A stretch of DNA of 64,000 nt, taken from positions 604,501-668,500 of the forward strand of contig CM044860.1 of NCBI GenBank assembly GCA_024500155.1, read 5' to 3'. The notes beneath the pieces were generated by a model. It was not told the DNA's origin, did no database searches, and was given only the letters and a program-made list of their open reading frames with translations. Positions 56,570 to 64,000 of the stretch are shown here, in pieces (the first letter of the stretch is position 1; every line of letters begins with the position of its first letter). A program made the position numbers and the translations under genes. The DNA comes from Chenopodium formosanum. Lineage: Eukaryota > Streptophyta > Magnoliopsida > Caryophyllales > Amaranthaceae.

Positions 56570-57551
56570 TGTTACGACTCCGGCCACCCAGCCCCCAACG
56601 ACAGTGTCGGCGCCGGCCTCGATCCCAACCCCTCCCCTCGAAAACCCGTCCTAGCCCCAATCCTGGCCCCTCCCCTCAAAAACCCGATCCCAGCCCCATT
56701 CCAACCGATCTGTTCTCCCCTATCCCATATTCTGAACGATCCTTTCTCCCCCGATCTCGATTCATGTTGTTTGGTGAGTTTGAAGGAGTTCACGCCCACC
56801 AATCAGCCACAAATCGCAAACCAGCCGCGCGAAGGAGTTCCTTAGCCACCCAAAACCACCATAAGCAAAACCCTAAAACCCATTTAAGGTGGTTTCGGGC
56901 TGGTAGGGGTGTCCATTTGGTTTTCGGTTTGGATTTAGCCCAAATCCAATCCAATCTGAAATAAATTTTGGTTTTTAATTTTCAAATCCAATCCGATCCG
57001 AATTACTTACCAAATCCAATCTGAATTATAATTCGGTTATTTGGATCCAATCCGAAAATCCAAATTAAAATATGTTGCTAATTTTTTTGGACCTAATACA
57101 ATTATAAAAATAAACTTGCAATAATAAAATTTCAATTCTTGAAAGTATAGTAGTATATGATTTATACAAGCATTGAAAACATACTTTAACTTGAATAATA
57201 TTAACAATATTGTTTTGTAAAACAACGCTTTTATAATTCGGTTATTTGGATCCGAACAAGGTCAATCCGATCCGATCCGATCCGAAAATCCGAATTTTCA
57301 AAAAAATTCAATCCGATCCGATCCGATCCGATTTGAAGTTTGAATCCGATCCGAATTGATAATTCGGTTTGGATTGGATTGAATTTCGGTTTTTATCCGA
57401 ATAATGGACACCCCTACGGGCTGGTGGTTTAAGGTTAAGGTGTCGGTTTTTGGGTGGGGGAAGGGGAGGGGTTCGATTCCGCTAAAAATCGCCGGCACCG
57501 ACCGCCGGCAGGGGGAAATTGGCTAACGGGAGAAGCAAGGTGTTTTAAGGG
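56570..57551. other. GC-rich block interrupted by a MITE
   Basis: The halves 56570-56903 and 57417-57551 are far richer in G and C than all else around and were contiguous before the hAT MITE landed. Open plus-strand frames in the left half (Pro-rich) are compositional and show no domain. Left-half words (GTGTCGGCGCCGG, CCCAACCCCTCCCCTCG) echo the inverted right half (GGGGAGGGGTTCGATTCC, CGCCGGCACCGAC), so the block may itself be a foldback transposon. GGTTCGATTCC at 57472 resembles a tRNA B box, but there is no tRNA fold. Confidence 0.5.
56904..57416. mobile_element. hAT-type MITE with GGATCCGAT-type repeats
   Basis: 513 bp, ends TAGGGGTGTCCATT and AATGGACACCCCTA (perfect 14-bp inverted repeat), with a perfect 8-bp target duplication CGGGCTGG at 56896-56903 and 57417-57424. 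Subterminal regions are arrays of GATCCGAT/CCAATCC words on both sides, a frequent pattern in hAT MITEs where they may bind transposase. No coding capacity. Confidence 0.92.
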
Positions 57552-59351
57552 TGTAACACCCCCGATTTACTATTAATAATAAACAATAAATAAAAGAAAA
57601 ATAGACAACCTTTGAATAAAATTGCGGAAGCATACACCTAAATCGGAGGTATTACCGCCACACTTAACAACTTGTCAAGTGTTAAGGCTTACAAAAACCC
57701 AATAATTACAACCCAATAATCTAAGTGAGCTATTTATACAACTCTATAAATTAAACTGGTTATAACAAATTAATCGAAACACTTGAGCTTCTTTAGCTAC
57801 GATCATCTCTTGATTAACCTATTACAATCTTGACTGCTCACCATTAAGAACAAATTCCAAAATGAATCGTCGTAGGGCTGCCATAAGAAAAAGACATGGC
57901 CGCAAACACAAGTAGCACAACAAAACAATACACACACGTCAGCAAAAAGTTGAGTAATCACCACACATCAGAATACAAAGAATAATATAATAATTAACAT
58001 CACTGGATCAATTAAACAATGTAGTTCGAAACTACATTACACATTGTACTCTGAAAAAAAAATAACCTTTATCAACTCAACCTCGAATAATAATACAATC
58101 CTTCACTCAATTAACTCATAACCAATAAGTGTGCCATGCTCTTTGTTTAATACCTAGTCTTGGACATGAGTAATTCGAATAAATAAACCAACCAGTATAA
58201 AAACTTGAATACTCTCAATAATCAGAAAATACCTTGAACCAGACCACATACGGGCCAATTCCCACTGTAGGGGACCATAGAAAAATAAATAATAAAGATT
58301 GTACCTCATTCTTAACTCATGATCATTATCTCATTACCAACATGCCAAGAACCAAGGTATATAACGCTGAGCCTCAAACCAAGAATAAAATAATAATCTC
58401 AACCTTTTTGATCTCATACATCGATCAAATAATTATTCACAAACTAATACATAGTATCTCAATAATGGCACGAGTTCCCAAATTACATGATAATTCGATT
58501 CATAATATCTCAACTCTTAAAAAAAACACTAATAACCCAAATATAATCAAATCTCAACCCAAAAATAATAATCTGCATTAGCAACCCAAAAACCTCAATA
58601 AAACAATACTCTCTATAGCAACAACATTAAAACCCTAGAAATACTCAATCAATGCGACAATTAAATCATATAATACCACACACTAATCATATACATATAA
58701 ATCATGATCATAAATAATTCACAAATTATAAAATTTACACATAACAATACGGAGTACAATTAATACTAACAATTTATAATCAAACAAATCAAAAAAAATT
58801 AATTAAGGTGGTGTGATTACCATTCTAGAATTGACACCCAAATATTATAACTATAGGCAAAACCAGAGCAACACCATCTCCGATCCACTCAAAACATGAG
58901 AAACCATAATGGGTTTGTAAAGTAATGATAATATATATAAGTATGAGATTGATCATCAAAGAATTACATTGGAAAATTGGGTTTGGTGATGATGCGATGG
59001 TGTATCAGTGATGAGAAATTGATATTGGCTAAAAAGCAAGATCTTCTTTGCTTGCTAGGAATACAGGATGGAAATCACGGCTATTATACATAAGAAAGAA
59101 TAATAATTAAGCTAGGTTAACAAGTATTTATAGTTTTGTAAACAAAAATTCTATTAGATATAAAATAAGGTTTCAAACTTTCCAAAAATAAACTATGTAT
59201 ATAAGGAAGGTTACTTAACAATTAAAATAACTCAATTTATCAATAAAATATTATACGTATAATATCATAAAATATTCGAGTATTACAATCTACCCTCCTT
59301 AAAACAAGTTTAGTCCCCGAAACTTAAAATACAAAAATTTTGGGTATTACA
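57552..59351. mobile_element. solo LTR, 1.8 kb, probably Ty3/gypsy
   Basis: Begins TGTAACACCCCCGA, ends TTTTGGGTATTACA, and is flanked by a perfect 5-bp duplication AAGGG (57547-57551 and 59352-59356). No internal coding domains and no second LTR, so it reads as a solo LTR left by recombination between the two LTRs of one element. TGTAACACCCC starts and large LTRs are common in Tekay/Del-type chromoviruses; that class is inferred from the ends only. Frame 58234-58581 inside is not meaningful. Confidence 0.88.
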
Positions 59352-59356
59352 AAGGG

Positions 59357-60575
59357 TGACTTTTTTTTTAATAAGCTCAACGGAATTAGAATAAACAACG
59401 GAACAACGGATTCTATTAGGTGGTAGTGATTTTTAACAAACTCTGATTTATGTGGTAGCAGGATGAAAAAAAAATAAAATTAAGCCGATAGCAAATGTAA
59501 AGTGATTTTTTTTTTATAAGACCAAAAATAATTATCCATTTATCTACTGTACAATATTGTCATTCCATGTTGAAGATCAACTTGTACTTTCTCCAATCAT
59601 TCATTTTTTTTATTCTTCATCTTGAAGAGAAATCACTCTTTTGGTTGAATCATCCATAGTTTGATTATCCAAATCCCATAATTTCTTTCATTTATATGGT
59701 TTTCTTTTTCTTCAAGCTTCCGCTCTAAGCATGGATGGTAAGAATTTGATTTAATTTGCTGTATTTTACTTATTCAGCTTTTGCAACTCTTTGATTAGTG
59801 ATAATTTAGGGTTCCAATCATCTCAATCAAACTCAATTATTACATGACTGAGATTTAGGGTTTCCGTTTTATGCGATTAAAATTTTGAATTTTTAAGTAA
59901 CTAATTGCGCTCAATTGTAGTGTTGAATTTCCTGAGTTGATTATTTTTAATTGCGTCAAATTGTGATAATAAATTGATAATTGAAATATTATTGCTAAGT
60001 TGAATTTAGGGTTTTAAGCCTGTGCTGTAATTCGCAGTGATTGTGATCAAACGAGCAAACGATCATGGATGACTGGGGTATGATTTTGACGGTCGTTTTG
60101 TTTTCCCCTTACCATTTCGAGTTTGTAATGCTAGCGATCATGGTTATTGCGTTTGTCTTGATTAATTGGCTATCTTAATTTTCTTGCTGAGTTTTGTTTT
60201 TTTTTTTTTTTTTAAAAAAAAAATCCTCCATTATACTGTACCATTTTTACCAAATAAGAAATTATTCTGTGTGGTTAATTTAGGCTATGTAAAATTTTCC
60301 GAAGTTCGGTATACTGTATCGCAGTAGAGCAAGCGTGTTGTCAAGGCCTTGCCGGGGTTTGAGTAGGGATTAAGAGGGAGCTTTTATCAGGTTATTAATT
60401 GAAAATTGCCACTTGATAAATTGTTATGTTTATCAAGGAGATAAACTTGGACTTTCTTGGTATGTTTGATGAGGGTAATATATAATAATTAGGTTTGGTA
60501 TAAGAGTGAGTAAGAATGACCTTGAAGTTGTGGGAGTGAGAAATGACCCTAACCTCACAGATGGAAAGTGTAGAG
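59357..60575. other. spacer with gene-start-like signals, no gene supported
   Basis: CTAAGCATGGATGGTAAGAATTTG near 59733 and AACGATCATGGATGACTGGGGTATG near 60058 look like short start-codon exons followed by donors, with AGGGTTT-type leader-intron sequence between them. No following exon with a recognisable domain is found before the PTP1 relic at 60577, so this may be the stub of a lost gene or an untranslated exon. Confidence 0.35.
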
Positions 60576-60576
60576 G

Positions 60577-60998
60577 ACAGAAACTGATTTTATCAAATTA
60601 GGATAATAATCTCCGCCTTTGTTTTATGCTAAAGTGTTTGTTAAGAATTAGGATTTATGAAGTAATTTTCCTATGTCTTGTAAACCTATTACATACATGT
60701 GCCCTTTATCTAGGATTAATACTACTTCTGCTACAAGATGTTGGTTGATGAATTGGAGGAGCTCATATCAGGGTAGGATCCTGAGAAAAGTGCTTAAAGG
60801 TATATCACCTTTATCTAGCTATTCTCATAAGTTTATACACATTTCGCACCATGTACCAATATTATTTTTTGTTCAGCTCAGAATTATCTTATTTATAGAA
60901 TGTAGACTCTGCAGGATTGTCCTTGTTCTGCCATTATGTTGCTTCTTTGCAGCAGCAAGACTGGTGCAGGTATGGAAGAGCAGCAGTGACTTCTTGTG
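60577..60998 (+). pseudogene. decayed duplicate of the PTP1 3' end
   Basis: Matches the end of intron 7, exon 8 and the 3' untranslated exon of PTP1 (55370-55800) in order: AGGATAATAATCTC, TATGAAGTAATTT, then TACTTCTGCTACAAG, GATGAATTGGAGGAGCT, CCTGAGAAAAGTGCTT, GACTCTGCAGGAT and GCAGCAAGACTGG. The exon-8 equivalent has two in-frame stops (TAA at the second codon, TAG in GGGTAGGATCC), so it is non-coding. No other PTP1 exons are seen nearby. A partial segmental copy of about 420 bp, ending close to the copia LTR at 61027. Confidence 0.9.
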
Positions 60999-61026
60999 AA
61001 AAGTTTGAAGCTTTATTTCATTTTTC

Positions 61027-61232
61027 TGTAAAACAGAGAATTTTTGGGATTTGGTTTGACGGCGCAGCCACAATAATCACCTGGGCTCCTCACCCTAGAT
61101 AGTATTCTCCTTTACTTATATAGTGTCCATACACCAATTACATCATACCAGCAAAGAAACAGACAAAAATTACATAATGCCAACACACACATAATGCCAG
61201 CACAACAAGAATAAAAATATCATTTCTCTACA
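61027..61232 (-). repeat. 3' LTR of the minus-strand copia element
   Basis: On the minus strand it starts TGTAGAGAAATGATA at 61232 directly after the polypurine tract (ACTTGCGGGGGGAG, 61233-61246) and holds a TATATAAG TATA box near 61118. The far end at 61027 (TGTAAAAC on the plus strand) is a guess based on TG...CA ends; no second LTR is available for comparison. Confidence 0.6.
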
Positions 61233-61876
61233 CTCCCCCCGCAAGTTGAGCTTGGGATAAATGACCAAGACCCAACTTGGAGGCTAAGAACCAGTGTTGT
61301 TGTGCTGGCAGAGACTTTGTCGTAATGTCAGCAACCTGTAAGGATGATCTGACATGCTGGGTGACAATCAATCCTTCTTGAATCTTTTCTCTAACGTAAT
61401 AAGCATCAAGATTGAGATGTTTTGTACACTCATGAAAGGCTGAGTTATGTGCAGTATACTCAGCAGATTTGTTGTCACAAAAGAGTGTGACAGGCAGCAA
61501 GCATTCTTGTTCCAGATCTTCAAACATTCCAGTCACCCAAGCAATTTTTCTCGTAGTTTGAGACATGCTTCGTAATTCTGCTTCACATGATGACTTTGAG
61601 ACAACCTTTTGCTTCTTTGTTTTCCAAGATATCAAGCACTTATCCTGTCAAAGACCTTCCACTATAAGCACACATTCCCAAATCAGCATCAGAAAAAGCC
61701 GTGAGCATTTGATCTCTTGTCCTTGGATAGAACAACCCAATGTCTACGGTTCCTCTCAAATATCTTACAACATGTAAAGCAGCCTTCATGTGTGGCTGTC
61801 TAGGATAACTTAAAAACTGACTGAGTTGTTGAACCGAGTAAGTTATATCAGGTCTTGATAGAGTCAAATAGAGCAA
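61228..61876 (-). pseudogene. copia RT C-terminus and RNase H
   Basis: 61876-61640 reads LSRPDITYSVQQLSQFL, MKAALHVVRYLRGT and AFSDADLGMC (connection and start of RNase H). After a break near 61638 the frame continues 61635-61228 with WKTKKQKVVSKSSCEAELRSM, FCDNKSAEY and HLNLDAYYVREKIQEG, the copia RNase H and its end. The broken joint means no full-length product. Confidence 0.88.
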
Positions 61877-62652
61877 TTTGCCTATTAATCTCCTGTAGCT
61901 TTCTGAATCCTCCAGATGATAACTTTACCCCCTTTGGAAAGGGGAAGCTTGTTGCCATGCAATCAGACATCCCAGAATCTCTAACAATGTCGATGGTGTA
62001 TTTTCTCTGGTTTATCATGGTTCCATGTTCACCTCTAGCAACCTCGATCCCTAAAAAATATCTCATGTGCCCCAAGTCCTTCGTGATAAGAGCTTCATCA
62101 AGTCTTTGCTTGATATTTTTAATTGTTTCCTCATCATCTCCTGTCACCAAGAGATCATCCATATACACCAAAATGATACAAATCTTTTCATTTTGCTTCC
62201 AGAAGAAGACAGAGCAATCCATCACACATTGTTTGAAACCGTTTCCTAGTAGAAACCTTGTCAATTCAACATTTCATTGTCTAGATGCTTATTTTAATCC
62301 ATACAGGCTCTTTTTTAATCTGCATACATTTCCATCTTCATGTGTCTTATATCCTGCAAGCATCTTTAAGTATACTTCCTCATCCACAAAGCCATGCAAA
62401 AAAGCATTATTTATGTCAAGTTGATGTAGGTTTCATCCCCTCAAGGTCGCTAAAGCAATTAGCAACCTTACCGTGGCGAATTTTGCCACCGGTGAAAATG
62501 TCGATTTGTAGTCTTTTCCTTTGATTTGCTTGTCTCCTCTAGCTACTAATCTTGCTTTCAATCTTTCAACATTCCCATCTTTATCAAACTTCACTTTATA
62601 CACAACTTCACTTTATACACTCACTTGCTGTCAATAGCCTGCCTGTTTTCCT
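61848..62652 (-). pseudogene. copia reverse transcriptase, interrupted
   Basis: 62264-61848 holds FLLGNGFKQCVMDCSVF, the catalytic box YMDDLLVTGDDEE (YMDD intact) and LGHMRYFLGIEV. The preceding part, 62652-62265, still reads RT N-terminal words (SPVAKFATVRLLIALA, NNAFLHGFVDEEVYL, CRLKKSLYGLK) but with in-frame stops. The frame differs from that of the integrase-linker region upstream. Confidence 0.85.
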
Positions 62653-64000
62653 CTAGCAAGTCACTTCCCAAGTTTCATTCTTTTCAAGAGCTTCTATTTC
62701 CTCTTTCATTGCTTGAACCCAACCCGGGTGTTGACATGATTCTTTAGAAGTAAATGGCTCTTTAACATTAAGAACATTGTTCAAGGACACTACATAATCA
62801 TCATCATAATATTCCTGATTCTCCAAACTGCAAATTACTAAATTAGTAGTTGCTCCTTCCTCTTCACTGCTTCTCTGCCTTTTTGTATCCATGACAAAAT
62901 CATGGAACTTGGCTGGAAGTCTTCTTTCTCTTTCGGGCCTTTTTGGATCCGGTTCAACTTGATTGCCAACTGGTTGTTTTTTTTGGGTGAGATCATCAAT
63001 CTTATGCCTAATTTCCTTATCTGATCCTTCTCCATATTCCTCCTGGTTGTTGTTATCATCATCTTGAGCATCAACATTCTCAAGAGGACTTTGTAATTCT
63101 TCTTCCATCTGTACACGCAAACTAATATACTCATCTTGAGTTTGTTTGAAAGGAAAAATCTCCTCTTCTAATCTCACATTCCTGCACACAAATATCTTGT
63201 TAGTTTCAAGATCATATACTCTGTATCCCTTTTGATTAACAGGATATCCAAGTAATATGCATCTCGTTCCTTTGTGAGCAAATTTGTCTCCTTTTGTGTG
63301 ACTGTTTGAAGCATAACAGAGACATCCAATCACCCTCAAGTGATTGTAATTTGGCTTTCTATTCATAAGCCTTTCAAAAGGAACTTTCCATCCAATCACT
63401 GAAGTGGGAAGCATGTTAATAATATGAGTCGTAGCCAATATACATTCTGCCAAAAATTTGTTCGGTAATCTTGCATGAATCTTCATTGCTCTAGCTATCT
63501 CAATGAGATGCATGTGCTTTCTTTCAACACGACCATTTTGTTGAGGATCCTCTGCAACGCTTCTTTAATGTAAGATCCCTTTCATTCTGAACATCTGCGA
63601 GCACTCTTCTTGAAAGATTTCTGTACCATTGTCACTTCTTACTGTTTTCACAGTAGTTTGGAAATGGTTCTCTATATAAGCTAAGAAATCAGCTAGGATA
63701 TATTTCACTTGCTCTTTGCTGTGTAGCAAATGAGTAGTCCAAGTGACTCTTGAATGGTCATCGAGAATAGTAAGGAAGTACCTTCCACCTGTTACAGCAA
63801 CTTTACAACAACATTACAGCAACTTTTCTGTATGGACCCCAACGGTCAATATGCAATAAATCAAACACATTTTCAGCAATCGAGTTATTAATGGGAAAAG
63901 GTAATTTATGATGCTTAGCCACACAACAAGTATCACGAAAAAAACTCATTCAAACCCTTACAGTCACATACTGATAAATGTTTCATCTTAGACAAGGAAC
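62653..64000 (-). pseudogene. copia integrase and linker
   Basis: 63513-62653 is one open stretch: KIHARLPNKFLAECILATTH and NMLPTSVIGWKVPFERL (C-terminal part of the core), KFAHKGTRCILLGYPVNQKGY (the GKGY-type copia motif), an acidic Asn/Asp/Glu-rich linker, then HPGWVQAMKEEIEALEKNETW at the start of RT. Between 63514 and 64000 the core continues in broken frames (VTGGRYFLTI, VKTVRSDNGTE, QQNGRVERKHMHL). Runs off the window. Confidence 0.87.

Larger units (their letters stand above)
61027..64000 (-). mobile_element. Ty1/copia retrotransposon, minus strand, decayed and cut by window end
   Basis: Read from 64000 downward: integrase core, integrase C-terminal part and linker (63513-62653), reverse transcriptase (62652-61848), then RNase H (61876-61228), polypurine tract and 3' LTR. 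Integrase before RT defines Ty1/copia. The frame changes several times (near 63540, 62650, 62265, 61850 and 61638) and has stops, so this copy is dead. The 5' LTR, gag and protease would lie beyond 64000. Confidence 0.9.

Noticed and set aside
56543..56964. Overlapping Pro/Arg-rich plus-strand frames
   Set aside because: Produced by GC-rich composition; no domain, run into a MITE, and open in several frames at once.
57461..57490. tRNA B-box-like GGTTCGATTCC
   Set aside because: No matching A box, anticodon arm or acceptor stem around it; lies in the GC-rich block.
58234..58581. 115-codon frame within the solo LTR
   Set aside because: Asn/Ile-rich translation of AT-rich LTR sequence with no motif.

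Overview
This is nuclear DNA from a dicot plant. Genes are AT-rich, split by GT-AG introns and separated by long AT-rich spacers full of LTR retrotransposons and MITEs. The gene families (GDSL esterase, lectin receptor kinase, F-box, MATE, PORR, PTP1) are ordinary plant families. Caryophyllales/Amaranthaceae (spinach, beet, quinoa group) is my guess from general sequence style only; nothing here proves it.

Layout. 1.3-16.0 kb: a GDSL esterase/lipase gene whose intron 2 holds an 11.6-kb Ty3/gypsy element of the Tat type (perfect 5-bp target duplication, 13 bp upstream of exon 3) and whose intron 3 holds a hAT-type MITE. 17.1-18.6 kb: a tandem GDSL paralog without the third intron and with the catalytic serine replaced by aspartate. 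19.6-22.0 kb: a lectin receptor-like kinase pseudogene with three frame lesions; 26.8-29.3 kb: its intact 830-residue paralog. Between them (23.5-26.6 kb) lie nested MITEs and a 1.2-kb Ty1/copia element that carries a sense gag fragment and an inverted integrase fragment. 30.5-31.8 kb: an F-box gene with a frameshift and a stop. 32.1 kb: a Stowaway MITE. 34.7-38.6 kb: a MATE (DETOXIFICATION) transporter in three exons. 38.7-44.9 kb: a long spacer with no gene I can support. 44.9-47.1 kb, minus strand: a PORR-domain organelle RNA-splicing protein with a large repeated RGG-like tail. 48.7-55.6 kb: a complete PTP1-type protein tyrosine phosphatase in eight exons. 56.6-61.0 kb: a GC-rich block split by a hAT MITE, a 1.8-kb solo LTR and a decayed second copy of the PTP1 3' end. 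61.0-64.0 kb, minus strand: a decayed Ty1/copia element running off the window.

The genes do not form a pathway. The window mainly shows local duplication (GDSL pair, kinase pair, PTP1 tail) followed by decay of one copy, and repeated transposon insertion in and next to genes. The most unusual items are the Tat element (antisense spliced gene, five extra polypurine-tract-like copies in a 76-bp tandem array, dead reverse transcriptase but near-identical LTRs), the copia element with an internal inversion that still has intact LTRs and target duplication, and the noncanonical catalytic blocks of both GDSL proteins. Exon borders are my own reading from splice signals, paralog comparison and family knowledge; no alignment or database search was run.
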